In this document: in pieces, positions 38,560-47,620 of the stretch
Layout: every line of letters begins with the position of its first letter
Numbering within the stretch: position 1 is the first letter of the stretch
Assembly (NCBI RefSeq): GCF_030406405.1
Contig: NZ_JAUEPL010000001.1
Span: 62,001 to 126,000, forward strand
Source of the DNA: Streptomyces ficellus
GTDB taxonomy: Bacteria; Actinomycetota; Actinomycetes; Streptomycetales; Streptomycetaceae
DNA: 64,000 nucleotides
Reading direction: 5' to 3'
Notes under the pieces: model-generated
Databases searched by the model: none
Told to the model about the DNA's origin: nothing
The model's input: only the letters and a program-made list of their open reading frames with translations
Position numbers and translations under genes: made by a program

Positions 38560-39789
38560 ATGACGACGAGCACGCGTGAGATGCCGGGGTTGCGTCGGGA
38601 GATACCCGGCGATCAGGTCCCTCCTCTTACCTCCTGCGAACGCAAGAACCGCCTTCGGCGGCGCCTGGAGCGCCTGATCGGCATCGCCGCCACGGAGGGG
38701 AACTCCCTGGTGGCCCTGCGCAATGGTGATGAGATCTTCGACGCCATGCTGACGTCCATCCACTCCGCCGAGCACACGGTGGACATGATGACGTTCGTCT
38801 ACTGGCGCGGTGACATAGCCCGCGACTTCGCCCGTGCCCTGGCAGAGCGTGCCCGTGCGGGAGTACGGGTGCGTCTGCTGCTGGACGGGTTCGGCAGCCG
38901 GCTGATCGAGAAGGAACAGTTGGCGGCGATGGAGCAGGCCGGGGTCCAGGTGTCCTGGTTCCGCAAACCGCTCTACCTCTCGCCGTTCAAGCAGAACCAC
39001 CGCTGCCACCGCAAGGTCCTCGTGGTGGACGAGCACGTGGCCTTCACCGGCGGCGTGGGGATCGCCGAGGAGTGGTGCGGCGATGCCCGCGACGAGAACG
39101 AATGGCGTGACACCCACGTCGAAGTACGCGGTCCCGCGGTGGACGGTATCGCCGCCGCGTTCGCGCAGAACTGGGCCGAGTGCCACGACGAACTCTTCGA
39201 TGGGCGTGACCGCTTCGTCGAGCACGAGCCGCAGGGTGACGCGGTGGTGCAGGTGGTGCGCGGATCGGCCAGCATCGGCTGGCAGGACATGCAGACGCTG
39301 ATCCGGGTGATGCTCGAATCCGCCGAGGAGCGGGTGCGGCTGGCGACCGCCTACTTCGCCCCCGACGCCTACTTCACCGAGTTGCTGTGTGCGACGGCCC
39401 GGCGCGGGGTCGAGGTGGAGATCCTGCTCCCGGGTCCTCACACCGACAAGCGGGTCTGCCGGCTGGCCGGGCAGCGCTACTACGAAGACCTGACCGCTTG
39501 CGGTGTGAAGATCTACCAGTACCAGCCGACAATGATGCACGCCAAGATCATCACTGTGGACCGGACGGCTGCCCTGATCGGCTCGACCAACTTCAACCGA
39601 CGCTCACTCGACCACGACGAAGAGGTCATGCTCGCCGTCCTGGACGAGACCTTCACCGCCACGCTCGATGAGCACTTCGACCAGGACCTCGAAGCGAGTG
39701 AACTAATCAGCGCCGGACGCTGGAAGAAACGCTCACTCGTACAGCGCGCGAGAGAATCGGCCGTCCTTCCCATACGCCGCTTCCTGTAA
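38560..39789 (+). CDS. Phospholipase-D-superfamily protein, cardiolipin-synthase-like
   Basis: A 409-residue protein with two HKD motifs: HRCHRKVLVVDEHVAFTGG (about residue 150) and MMHAKIITVDRTAALIGSTN (about residue 325). The order and spacing match cardiolipin synthases, but the usual N-terminal membrane helices are missing, so it is cytosolic or peripheral. The ribosome site AGGTGA precedes ATG 38560. It lies 134 bases after the sigma gene on the same strand and may share its stress control. Codon use is slightly less GC-biased at the 3' end than in neighbours. Confidence 0.88.
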   Translation: MTTSTREMPGLRREIPGDQVPPLTSCERKNRLRRRLERLIGIAATEGNSLVALRNGDEIFDAMLTSIHSAEHTVDMMTFVYWRGDIARDFARALAERARAGVRVRLLLDGFGSRLIEKEQLAAMEQAGVQVSWFRKPLYLSPFKQNHRCHRKVLVVDEHVAFTGGVGIAEEWCGDARDENEWRDTHVEVRGPAVDGIAAAFAQNWAECHDELFDGRDRFVEHEPQGDAVVQVVRGSASIGWQDMQTLIRVMLESAEERVRLATAYFAPDAYFTELLCATARRGVEVEILLPGPHTDKRVCRLAGQRYYEDLTACGVKIYQYQPTMMHAKIITVDRTAALIGSTNFNRRSLDHDEEVMLAVLDETFTATLDEHFDQDLEASELISAGRWKKRSLVQRARESAVLPIRRFL

Positions 39790-39882
39790 TTCACGCTCAA
39801 GAACGCTTCCGAGCGCGGAAGCGGGTTGGAATTGCCGGCGCGTGGACGTCGGTGCCGGGCGGCTCGGGGCCCGGCCTTTCGG

Positions 39883-40272
39883 TCAGCAGCCTCCGAGGCA
39901 GGACTTGGTGAAGACGTCCTTGCCGTCGACGCTGCCGGTGATGGTGGCGCCGTCGATCAGGGTCTGGTCCCCCGGGCCGACCTGCACGGTGCTGTCGTCG
40001 CGGAGCCGGACCAGGAGCCGGGCGTGCTGTCCCTTGGTCGTCGCGCCATTGCAGGTGACGGTCTCGTCGTCGCCGCTGCCGGTCTTGTCGCAGGTGAGGG
40101 CGGTGTCGATCTCATAGCCGGCCTCTTTGAAGGCGTCCTTGCCGAGCCGCCTGGCCGCCTCGCTCTCGACGTCTCCGTCGAGCGTGACCGTGGCGTCTCC
40201 GGTGCCGCACGCACCGGTCAGCGTCAGGAGCACGGCCACCAGGCCCGTGCGGATGATGGCCTTGCTGCGCAT
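39883..40272 (-). CDS. DUF4333 lipoprotein
   Basis: A 129-residue secreted lipoprotein. The signal MRSKAIIRTGLVAVLLTLTG ends at the lipobox Cys of TGAC. The mature part resembles DUF4333: VTLDGDVESEAARRLGKDAF, a CDK...VTCNG cysteine pair and a C-terminal SCLGGC. GGGAG lies 8 bases before the ATG. It diverges from the DUF4232 lipoprotein gene. Role unknown. Confidence 0.8.
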   Translation of the reverse strand: MRSKAIIRTGLVAVLLTLTGACGTGDATVTLDGDVESEAARRLGKDAFKEAGYEIDTALTCDKTGSGDDETVTCNGATTKGQHARLLVRLRDDSTVQVGPGDQTLIDGATITGSVDGKDVFTKSCLGGC

Positions 40273-40485
40273 GTACGTCTCCCGGTGACGCCTCGACGGC
40301 TTCGGTGAACACGCGGTCGTAGCCCACACTGCGCAGCCCGCACCCCGCTCGCACCCCGGGCGCAACCGAACGGGTTTGGGCCGATGGCGTGGTTGTCGCG
40401 CCCGGCCGGGCGTAATCCCGGAGGAAACGCGGCGCGCCGGGGCACCCCTGGGAGGGCAGGTTCCAGCGATCCCAGGAGGAAAGAC
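40273..40485. promoter_or_regulatory. Divergent promoter region of two lipoprotein genes
   Basis: A 213-bp gap between the DUF4333 and DUF4232 genes; AGGAGGAAAGAC is the ribosome site of the latter. I see no clear operator. Confidence 0.4.
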
Positions 40486-41109
40486 ATGCGCGCAATTGCC
40501 TCACGCACGCTGAGCAGGGCGAGAACGGCCGGGCTGGTTCTGGCGGTGCCGTTGCTCGCCATCACGACGGTCGGATGCGGTAACGGCGGCAAGGCCGTCG
40601 AAGGGGCGCAGGCCGACCGGTCCGCCGCCGCGCGGGCCTCCGCCGCGCCGGCCGCCGCGGGGACCGGCGTCGCACGCTGCCGTGCGGCCCAGCTCAAGGC
40701 GGACATCCAGATCCAGCAAGAGGGCTCGGCGATGCTGATGCTCACCAACAAGAGCGCCCGCACGTGCACGGTGAAGGGCTACCCGGCGTACAGCGGACTC
40801 GCCGCAGACAACAGCCCCCTCTCCGTACGGACCAAGCGGGTCGCCCACCCCGGCGCGCCGATGCTGGTCACCCTCAAGCCGGGCAGGACGGCGTTCGCCG
40901 GCCTGAAGTGGACGTCGTGCGACAAGGCCGACGAGAAGTGCAACGTCCTGTCCGGCGTCGTCGTCACCCCTCCCGGAGACAAGGCCGGGATCACCGCCAC
41001 GGTGCTCGGTACCGACGGCAAGCCGGTGAAGGAGACCCTGGAGGTGTCGGCCGAGGGCTTTACGACCGGTTCGCTTCAGCCCGCCAGCCAGAGCGTGCTG
41101 TTCCCCTGA
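40486..41109 (+). CDS. DUF4232 lipoprotein
   Basis: A 207-residue secreted lipoprotein with lipobox TVGC after an Arg-rich signal, an Ala/Ser-rich linker, and a DUF4232 domain from about residue 65 (VARCRAAQLKADIQIQQEGS). Conserved cysteines (ARC, TCTV, TSCDK, KCNV) probably form disulfides outside the cell. A strong AGGAGG precedes ATG 40486. DUF4232 proteins are common in Streptomyces and have no known function. Confidence 0.82.
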   Translation: MRAIASRTLSRARTAGLVLAVPLLAITTVGCGNGGKAVEGAQADRSAAARASAAPAAAGTGVARCRAAQLKADIQIQQEGSAMLMLTNKSARTCTVKGYPAYSGLAADNSPLSVRTKRVAHPGAPMLVTLKPGRTAFAGLKWTSCDKADEKCNVLSGVVVTPPGDKAGITATVLGTDGKPVKETLEVSAEGFTTGSLQPASQSVLFP

Positions 41110-41259
41110 CGGTGGCGGCTCGGGGCTGCCCTGCCCCAGCCGCGTCCGTCGCCGGCTCCGGCAACGGCGATGGCCTCGTCCTTGCCGGGTCGGCGGCCGA
41201 CCGTTCATGATCGATGCGTGAACTCGTCGGCGCGCACGACCACGTCAGGAGGACCGGCT

Positions 41260-41694
41260 GTGAGCGAACTGTCCGTCGCGGTGCTGGACCGGGTGAACGA
41301 CCGGGTGGTGGAGGACGTCAACCGGCTCATCCCTCAGCTCGGCAAGGACACGGCGGGCTGCGACGCCGCCCACCTGGAGCGGGTGATCGGCAACGCGTCG
41401 AACGTCGTGCTGGCCGCACGCCTCGGCCCGCGCGTCGTCGGGCTGCTCACCCTCGTCGTCGTGGTGCTGCCGACGGGCGTGACCTCGCGGCTGGAGGACG
41501 TGGTGGTGGACCGGGAGCACCGGGGCCGGGGCATCGGGCTCGCGCTGGTCCAGGAGGCCCTGCGCGAGGCGAAGCGGCGCGGCGCCCAGGAGGTGGACCT
41601 CACCTCGCGGCCGAGCCGGGTCGCCGCGCACCGGCTGTACGAGAAGGTGGGGTTCGTACGCCGTGAGACGGACGTGTTCCGCTACGCCCTCTGA
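41260..41694 (+). CDS. GNAT-family N-acetyltransferase
   Basis: A 144-residue acetyltransferase. Motif A, DREHRGRGIGLALVQEALRE, binds acetyl-CoA, and AAHRLYEKVGFVRRETDVFR is the C-terminal beta-alpha unit. GTG 41260 with AGGAGG 7 bases upstream is the start. The substrate cannot be read. Its end overlaps the convergent FAD-oxidoreductase gene by 13 bases. Confidence 0.87.
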   Translation: MSELSVAVLDRVNDRVVEDVNRLIPQLGKDTAGCDAAHLERVIGNASNVVLAARLGPRVVGLLTLVVVVLPTGVTSRLEDVVVDREHRGRGIGLALVQEALREAKRRGAQEVDLTSRPSRVAAHRLYEKVGFVRRETDVFRYAL

Positions 41695-43097
41695 TCAGTG
41701 GGCGCCGGGAGGATGTTGGCGTTGCGGTGGAAGACGTTCCGCGGGTCGTACGTGGCCTTGACGCCGGCGAGCCGGGCGTACTTCTCCGGCCCGTACGACG
41801 CGCGGACGCGATCCTCCTCGCTCTCCGCCATGAAGTTCACGTAACCGCCCGTGGTGGCCGCGTGGGGCAGCAGCTCGGTCCACAGGGCCCGCGCCCATGC
41901 GGTGTCGGCGACCAGCCACTCGGGGTCGGGGCTGACGGCCCAGATGTCCAGGACGTACGTGGGTTCTCGTACGCCGCCGAACGCGGTGGCGTCCTCGGGG
42001 ACGGAGGTGAACGCTCCGCCCAGGTGGAAGGTGGGGCAGAAGGTCATCGGCGAGGACTTGCGGGGCAGGTACTCGCCCAGCAGGCCGATCACGTCGTCGT
42101 TCAGGTCCCGGAGCGTCAGCGCCGTCTCGTACGCGAGGATGCCGCGGGGTGCCCAGTCGTCCAGGATGCTCTGCAACCCGGTGTACGGCACGGTGGTGCG
42201 CGTCTCGAAGAGCCTGGGTACGCCGTTGGCCAGCGGGGCGATGGCCTCGGCGTGCTCCTCGGCGCTGCCGAAGCCGGCGACGAGCAGCGCGTGGCCGAGC
42301 TTGCCCCGGTGCTCCGGCGGTACGAAGGGTTGCGGCGGGGCGGTGAGCCCGATGCCGACGAGCACTCCGGTCGCCTCGGGCAGGCCGGGGACCGTGTCGC
42401 GGACGAGCCGCAGGGCTTCCTCGCCGTCCCCCATGTCCCAGAAGAAGATGGCGAGTGGGACCTCCGGGCCGACCGGGTGCAGCCGGAATGTGAAGGCCGT
42501 GACCACGCCGAAGTTCCCGCCGCCGCCCGTCAGCGCCCAGAACAGGTCGGGGTAGGCGTCCTGCGACGCGCGTACGCAGCGGCCGTCGGCCAGGACCACG
42601 TCGGCGGAGAGCAGGTTGTCGGCGGTCAGCCCGTGCATCCGGGTCAGCCAGCCGAAACCGCCCCCCAGCGTCAGGCCGCCGACCCCGGTATGGCTGACCG
42701 TGCCGGCCGGGACGGCGAGGCCGTACGCCTGGGTGGCGGCGTCCAGTTCCGCGAGGACCGCGCCCCCGCCGCACCGGGCGGTACGCGTATCGGGGTCGAC
42801 CTCGACCGCGTTCATCGGCGACAGGTCGATGACCAGGCCGCCGGGGCAGACGGAGTTTCCGGAGGTGCTGTGCCCGCCGCCGCGTACGGATATCTCCAGG
42901 TGCTCGTCGCGGGCGAAGGCCAGCGCGCCGACGACGTCATCGGTGCTCGCGCACTGGGCGATCAGCGCGGGGCGGTGGTCGATGCCGCCGTTCCAGACGG
43001 CGCGGACGGTGTCGTAGTCGAGGTCGTCGGGGGTGACGAGCCGTCCGTCCAGCCGGCTGCGGAACGCTTCGACGGCCTCTTCGGGGAGCGTGGTCAT
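41682..43097 (-). CDS. FAD-binding oxidoreductase, berberine-bridge-enzyme type
   Basis: A 471-residue FAD-linked oxidase. The PCMH/FAD_binding_4 domain has ISVRGGGHSTSGNSVCPGG, in which the His is the usual site of covalent 8-alpha FAD attachment; a second covalent Cys would lie near VSHTGVGGLTLGGGFGWL but is replaced. The BBE C-terminal segment VNFMAESEEDRVRASYG then YDPRNVFHRNANI is present. Related enzymes oxidise sugars or alkaloid-type metabolites. No partner pathway is evident beside it. Confidence 0.88.
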   Translation of the reverse strand: MTTLPEEAVEAFRSRLDGRLVTPDDLDYDTVRAVWNGGIDHRPALIAQCASTDDVVGALAFARDEHLEISVRGGGHSTSGNSVCPGGLVIDLSPMNAVEVDPDTRTARCGGGAVLAELDAATQAYGLAVPAGTVSHTGVGGLTLGGGFGWLTRMHGLTADNLLSADVVLADGRCVRASQDAYPDLFWALTGGGGNFGVVTAFTFRLHPVGPEVPLAIFFWDMGDGEEALRLVRDTVPGLPEATGVLVGIGLTAPPQPFVPPEHRGKLGHALLVAGFGSAEEHAEAIAPLANGVPRLFETRTTVPYTGLQSILDDWAPRGILAYETALTLRDLNDDVIGLLGEYLPRKSSPMTFCPTFHLGGAFTSVPEDATAFGGVREPTYVLDIWAVSPDPEWLVADTAWARALWTELLPHAATTGGYVNFMAESEEDRVRASYGPEKYARLAGVKATYDPRNVFHRNANILPAPTDQRA

Positions 43098-43219
43098 GGC
43101 AGCCTCCGCGGGGTCGCCGGCGCGTCGGCGGGCGGAGCGGGGTGCGCGGCTTCTCCCCTATCACCATAGGCACCGGGGAAAGGGGCGACAAACCCGGGCA
43201 CAGCCAAGGTCAAGGCCAT

Positions 43220-43249
43220 GGGGTGCGGGTGCGGGTGTGGGTGTGGGGG
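43220..43249 (+). repeat. G-quadruplex-type G-tract repeat
   Basis: Five runs of three or more G (lengths 4,3,3,3,5) separated by TGC, TGC, TGT and TGT. This satisfies the G3+N1-7 quadruplex rule on the plus strand. It lies between the gntR stop and the flavoprotein start, on the template strand for both minus-strand genes' flanks. Confidence 0.7.
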
Positions 43250-43271
43250 TATGCGCCCGGGTCCATGGGTC

Positions 43272-43979
43272 TCACCGCGCCGTTTCGCCGCCGCCCTTCC
43301 GCCGCCCGGCATCGCGGGACTCGGCCCACAGGGAGCGCACATGTCCCAGGTGGCGGGCCATGCACGCCTCGGCCGCCGCCGCGTCGCCCGAGAGCATCGC
43401 CTCCAGCAGTTCGTGGTGCTCCTGGGCGGAGGCGACGAGCAGGCCACGCTCGTCCAGCGCCGTCAGGCCGTACAGACGGGAGCGCTTGCGCAGCTCGCCG
43501 ACGGTCTCGACCAGGCGGTCGTTGCCGGAGAGCGCCAGCAGTGAGAGGTGGAAGCGGCGGTCGGCGTCCAGGTACCCGATGAGGTCGTGATCGCGGGCGC
43601 TGGCCACGATCTCCTCGGCGACCGGCCGCAGCGCCTCCAACTCCGGGCGGCCCGCCGAGCCGGTGATGGCCCCCACGGTGGGCACCTCGATCAGGGCGCG
43701 CAGCTCGGTGTACTGGTCGAGGTCGTGTTCGCTGACCTCGGTGATCCGGAACCCCTTGTTCCGTACGGGCTCGACCAGACCCTCGCGTGCCAGGTCGAGC
43801 ATCGCCTCCCGTACGGGCGTGGCCGAGATGCCGAAGTCGGCGGCGAGGGCCGGGGCGGAGTAGACCGCGCCCGGCAGCAGCTCACCGGCGATCAGGGCGG
43901 CGCGCAGGGCGTGCGCGACCTGGTCGCGCAGGCGCTCCTGGGTGGTGATGAGGTTGTGCTGCTTCAGGTGGCCACCCAT
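43272..43979 (-). CDS. GntR-family regulator, FCD subfamily
   Basis: A 235-residue regulator. The N-terminal winged helix is TTQERLRDQVAHALRAALIAG then FGISATPVREAMLDLAREGL; the C-terminal FCD domain (about 90-220) is all-helical with metal/ligand positions such as DADRRFHLSLLALSGN and EHHELLEAMLSGD. FCD regulators usually sense small carboxylates. It follows the epimerase gene by 102 bases on the same strand, so it likely controls the hydroxyproline operon and may be its last gene. Confidence 0.9.
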   Translation of the reverse strand: MGGHLKQHNLITTQERLRDQVAHALRAALIAGELLPGAVYSAPALAADFGISATPVREAMLDLAREGLVEPVRNKGFRITEVSEHDLDQYTELRALIEVPTVGAITGSAGRPELEALRPVAEEIVASARDHDLIGYLDADRRFHLSLLALSGNDRLVETVGELRKRSRLYGLTALDERGLLVASAQEHHELLEAMLSGDAAAAEACMARHLGHVRSLWAESRDAGRRKGGGETAR

Positions 43980-44081
43980 GGCGCTACCTTTCGTGACTGC
44001 GGGACAGGTTCGCGTACGATCTCACGGCGCCCCTCACCGGGGTCCTCTCACGGGAACCTTTCACCGGCGCCTTGACGGGCG

Positions 44082-45083
44082 TCAGAGCAGGAAACCCGCC
44101 GGGAAGGGGTCGGCCGGGTCCAGGAAGTGCTGCGCGGTGCCGGTGATCCAGGCGCGGCCGGTGACGGTGGGCACGACGGCGGGCACACCCGCGACGCTGG
44201 TCTCCCCCACGAGACGGCCGGTGAACCGCGTACCGATGAAGGACTCGTTGACGAAGTCGCGGTCCAACGGCAGTTCCCCGCGCGCGTGCAGCTGCGCCAT
44301 GCGGGCGGAGGTGCCGGTGCCGCACGGCGAGCGGTCGAACCAGCCGGGGTGGATGGCCATGGCGTGCCGGGAGCGGACGGCGTCCGAGCCGGGGGCGGCG
44401 AGGTAGACGTGCTTGACACCGCCGATGGACGGGTCCCCGGGGTGGACGGGCCGGTCGGTGGCGTTGATGGCGTCCATGATGGCGAGCCCGGCGGCGAGCA
44501 GCTCGTCCTTGCGGGCCCGTTCGAAAGGGAGCCCGAGAGCGTTTAGTTCGACAAAGGCGTAGAAGTTGCCGCCGTACGCCAGGTCGTAGGTGACCGTGCC
44601 GTGTCCGGGGACCTGGACCTGGCGGTCGAGGGCGGCGCAGAAGGCGGGGACGTTGGTGAGGGTGACGGACGTCGCGGCGCCGTCCTCGACCCGGACGTCG
44701 ACGCTCACCAGCCCCGCCGGGGTGTCGAGGCGGACGGTGGTGAGCGGTTCGGTGACGGGCACCATGCCGGTCTCGACCAGGACGGTCGCCACGCCGATGG
44801 TGCCGTGCCCGCACATGGGCAGCAGACCGGAGACCTCGATGAACAGGACGCCGAAGTCGGCGTCGGGCCGGGTCGGCGGCTGGAGGATGGCGCCACTCAT
44901 GGCGGCGTGACCGCGCGGCTCGTACATCAGCAGCGTGCGTACGTGGTCGAGGTGTTCCATGAAGTGCGTTCGCCGCTCCGCCATGGTGGCGCCGGGGATG
45001 GTGCCGACGCCGCCGGTGATGACGCGGGTCGGCATGCCCTCGGTGTGGGAGTCGACGGCGTGGTAGACGTGCCGGGTCCGCAT
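44082..45083 (-). CDS. 4-Hydroxyproline 2-epimerase (proline racemase family)
   Basis: A 333-residue proline-racemase-fold enzyme. Both catalytic cysteines are present: LPMCGHGTIG and RSPCGTGTSA. Two cysteines indicate racemase/epimerase rather than the Ser/Thr 3-hydroxyproline dehydratases, and operon context points to trans-4-hydroxy-L-proline to cis-4-hydroxy-D-proline epimerisation. ATG 45083 begins MRTRHVYHAVDSHTEGMPTR, two bases after the deaminase stop. This is the entry step of the pathway although the gene is late in the operon. Confidence 0.92.
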   Translation of the reverse strand: MRTRHVYHAVDSHTEGMPTRVITGGVGTIPGATMAERRTHFMEHLDHVRTLLMYEPRGHAAMSGAILQPPTRPDADFGVLFIEVSGLLPMCGHGTIGVATVLVETGMVPVTEPLTTVRLDTPAGLVSVDVRVEDGAATSVTLTNVPAFCAALDRQVQVPGHGTVTYDLAYGGNFYAFVELNALGLPFERARKDELLAAGLAIMDAINATDRPVHPGDPSIGGVKHVYLAAPGSDAVRSRHAMAIHPGWFDRSPCGTGTSARMAQLHARGELPLDRDFVNESFIGTRFTGRLVGETSVAGVPAVVPTVTGRAWITGTAQHFLDPADPFPAGFLL

Positions 45084-45085
45084 GG

Positions 45086-45985
45086 CTAGGCCAGTCCTTC
45101 CGCGAGCGCCTTCTCGGTGGCGGCGCGCACGGCCGCGTACTGCTCACCGGTCGGGGGGGTGCGCGGCGGCCGGACGGGGCCGCCGTGGTGGCCGGCGAGG
45201 TCCATGGAGAGCTTGATCGCCTGGACGAACTCCGGCTTGGAGTCCCAGCGCAGCAGCGGGTGCAGGGCCCGGTAGAGCGGCAGGGCGGTGTCCAGATCAC
45301 GGGCGACGGCGGCCCGGTAGAGGGCGACGGACGCGGCGGGCAGGGCGTTGGGGTAGCCGGCGATCCAGCCGACGGCACCGGCCAGGGCCAGCTCCAGCAG
45401 GACGTCATCGGCCCCGATCAACAGGTCGAGACCGGGGGCCAGTTCGGCGATCTCGTACGCACGGCGCACATCGCCGCTGAACTCCTTGACGGCGACGATG
45501 CCGCCCTCGCCGTGCAACTGCGCGAGCAGCGGCGGGGTCAGGTCGACCTTGGTGTCGTAGGGGTTGTTGTACGCGACGACGGGAAGGCCGGCGCGTGCCA
45601 CCTCGGCGTAGTGGGCGCGTACGGAGGCGGCGTCGGCGCGGTACGCGTTGGGCGGCAGCAGCAGAACCGATCCGGCGCCCGCCTCGGCGGCCTGGTCGGC
45701 CCAGCGGCGGGCTTCGGCGCTGCCGTAGGCGGCGACGCCCGGCATGACGCGCGCCCCGTCCCCGGCCGCTTCGACGGCGACGCGCACGACCCGGGCCCGT
45801 TCGTCGTCGGTGAGCGTCTGGTACTCGCCCAGCGAGCCGTTGGGGACGACGCCGTCGCAGCCCTGGGCGATGAGATGGGCGACGTGCTGGGCGTAGGCGT
45901 CGTAGTCGATGGAGAGGTCATCGCGCAGCGGGAGCGCGGTGGCGACCATGATGCCGTGCCAGGGAGAGGTGCGGTGGTCCATCAT
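45086..45985 (-). CDS. DapA-family aldolase/deaminase, probable pyrroline-4-hydroxy-2-carboxylate deaminase
   Basis: A 299-residue TIM-barrel enzyme of the DHDPS/NAL family. The Schiff-base Lys is in GGIVAVKEFSGD, the Tyr in VVAYNNPYDTK, and the substrate loop is NGSLGEYQTLTDDER. In hydroxyproline operons this family member removes ammonia from 1-pyrroline-4-hydroxy-2-carboxylate to give alpha-ketoglutarate semialdehyde. The first ATG (45985) overlaps the upstream stop as ATGA, so it was preferred over ATG 45982. Confidence 0.88.
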   Translation of the reverse strand: MMDHRTSPWHGIMVATALPLRDDLSIDYDAYAQHVAHLIAQGCDGVVPNGSLGEYQTLTDDERARVVRVAVEAAGDGARVMPGVAAYGSAEARRWADQAAEAGAGSVLLLPPNAYRADAASVRAHYAEVARAGLPVVAYNNPYDTKVDLTPPLLAQLHGEGGIVAVKEFSGDVRRAYEIAELAPGLDLLIGADDVLLELALAGAVGWIAGYPNALPAASVALYRAAVARDLDTALPLYRALHPLLRWDSKPEFVQAIKLSMDLAGHHGGPVRPPRTPPTGEQYAAVRAATEKALAEGLA

Positions 45986-47358
45986 TCGGCTCCTGGTGCT
46001 TCGGGTGCTGGTGCTTCGGGTGCTGGTCCTGCTTCTGGTCCTGCTTCTGGGAGGTGTGCCAGCTGACTCAGCGGTACGGGACAGGACAGTGGGCGCCGGT
46101 CGGGGGCGGGGTCCTCCCCCGCGAGGCGGGCGACGGCCTGCCCGCACACGCGCCCTTGGCACCAGCCCATTCCGGCGCGGGTGAGCAGCTTCACGGTGCG
46201 GGCGTCGAGGGCGCCCAGTTCGGCCACGGCGTGCCGGACGCGGCCGGCGGTGACCTCCTCGCAGCGGCACACCTCGGTGGCGTCGTCCAGCCAGTCGGTC
46301 CAGCCGGGGCGCGGGCGGTGGGCGGCGGCCATCGCGTCGGCGAAGGCCCGCAGGCGGGCGCGGCGGCGCGCGAGGGCGGCGCTCGCGTCTCCGGCCACGC
46401 ACAGGGCCGCGATCTCGCCCTCCGTACGGGCCAGTTCGGCGCCGCCGACGCCGCACGTCTCGCCCGCGGCCCAGATGCCGGGCACGGAGGTGCGCTGCCG
46501 GCCGTCCACCGCCACGGCGGGCGTGCCGTCGGGCGTGCGGCGGGTGGCGCAGCCCAGGCCGGTGGCGAGTTCCAGCTGCGGTACCAGGCCGTGGCCGACC
46601 GCGAGGACGTCGCAGGGGACGCGGCGGCCGGTGCCGGGGACGGGGCGCCAGTCGGCGTCCAGCCGCGCGACGGTCACGGCTTCGACGCGCCGCGTGCCGT
46701 GGGCGGCGGTGACCGCGTGCCGGGTCAGCAGGCGGGTGGTGTGCCGCAGGAGGGAGCCGCCGTGCAGGGCGCCCTGGGCGAGCTTGCCCGGGTTGCGGAC
46801 CAGGGCGGGGAGGCGGCGGGCGTACGCGGTGTAGTCGGCCGCCTCGACCAGGGCGGGCACGCGGGCACCGGCGGCGGCGAGCGTGGTGGCGACGGCGAGC
46901 AGCAGGGGCCCGCTGCCCGCGACGACGACGCGGCGGCCGGGGAGGGCGAGCCCGCCCTTGAGCATCGCTTGGGCGCCGCCCGCCCCGACGACGCCGGGGA
47001 GCGTCCAGCCGGGGAAGGGGAGTTGGCGTTCGTACGCGCCGGTGGCGAGGAGCACGGCACGGGCCCTGACGGTGGCGGGGGCTTCGTCGGGGCCCGCGAC
47101 GCAGTGGAGGAGCCAGGTGTCGCCGTCCCGTACGACGGTCCAGACGTGGTGGGCCGGCAGGTGGGTGACGCCGCGCAGCCGCCGCGTCAGGCGCCGGACG
47201 GGACGCGGGACGGGGCCGCGGGCCGGGTGCCGGTGGATCTGGCCGCCGGGCCTTTCGGCCGCGTCCAGGAGCGTGACGTCCAGCCCGCGTCCGGCGGCGG
47301 TGACGGCGGCGGCGAGCCCGGCGGGCCCGGCGCCGACGACGGCGAGGTCAGCCGTCAT
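45982..47358 (-). CDS. FAD/NAD(P)-binding subunit of D-hydroxyproline dehydrogenase (OoxA/HcnB type)
   Basis: A 458-residue flavoprotein. The Rossmann motif LAVVGAGPAGLAAAVTAAG opens the chain; RPGGQIHRHP follows. Near residues 370-430 EVCRCEEVTAGRVRHAV and GMGWCQGRVCG give the four-cysteine BFD-type iron-sulfur site. The last 25 residues are a Pro/Glu/Ala repeat (PEAGPEAGPAPEAPAPEAP) that is probably unstructured. It forms a complex with the small ferredoxin-like and DadA-like proteins, like opine oxidase subunits. It overlaps the gene before and after. Confidence 0.88.
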   Translation of the reverse strand: MTADLAVVGAGPAGLAAAVTAAGRGLDVTLLDAAERPGGQIHRHPARGPVPRPVRRLTRRLRGVTHLPAHHVWTVVRDGDTWLLHCVAGPDEAPATVRARAVLLATGAYERQLPFPGWTLPGVVGAGGAQAMLKGGLALPGRRVVVAGSGPLLLAVATTLAAAGARVPALVEAADYTAYARRLPALVRNPGKLAQGALHGGSLLRHTTRLLTRHAVTAAHGTRRVEAVTVARLDADWRPVPGTGRRVPCDVLAVGHGLVPQLELATGLGCATRRTPDGTPAVAVDGRQRTSVPGIWAAGETCGVGGAELARTEGEIAALCVAGDASAALARRRARLRAFADAMAAAHRPRPGWTDWLDDATEVCRCEEVTAGRVRHAVAELGALDARTVKLLTRAGMGWCQGRVCGQAVARLAGEDPAPDRRPLSCPVPLSQLAHLPEAGPEAGPAPEAPAPEAPGAE

Positions 47359-47620
47359 GGCCGGTGCCTTCCTGGGTCGTGACCGTGTCGCCGGGGCGGG
47401 CGGGCAGGAGGCAGGCGCGCTGGTTGGGGCGGCCGTTGACGGTGGCCAGGCAGTCGTAGCAGGTGCCCATCCCGCAGAACGCGCCGCGCGGGGCGCCGCC
47501 GTGCCGCGTGGTGCGCCAGGCGAGGATGCCGGCGGACCAGAGGGCGGCGGCGATGGACTGGCCCGGCAGGGCGGTGAGGCGGCGCCCGTCGAAGGTGAGG
47601 CTGAACGGCGCGGGTTTCAC
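47348..47620 (-). CDS. Small (2Fe-2S) subunit of D-hydroxyproline dehydrogenase
   Basis: A 90-residue ferredoxin-like protein. The cluster cysteines are in AFCGMGTCYDCLATVNG and RACLLPA, spaced as in 2Fe-2S subunits of HcnA/opine-oxidase complexes. GTG 47620 overlaps the stop of the DadA-like gene by four bases (GTGA), and its own end overlaps the next flavoprotein start by 11 bases. It would pass electrons between the two flavin subunits. Confidence 0.88.
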   Translation of the reverse strand: MKPAPFSLTFDGRRLTALPGQSIAAALWSAGILAWRTTRHGGAPRGAFCGMGTCYDCLATVNGRPNQRACLLPARPGDTVTTQEGTGHDG

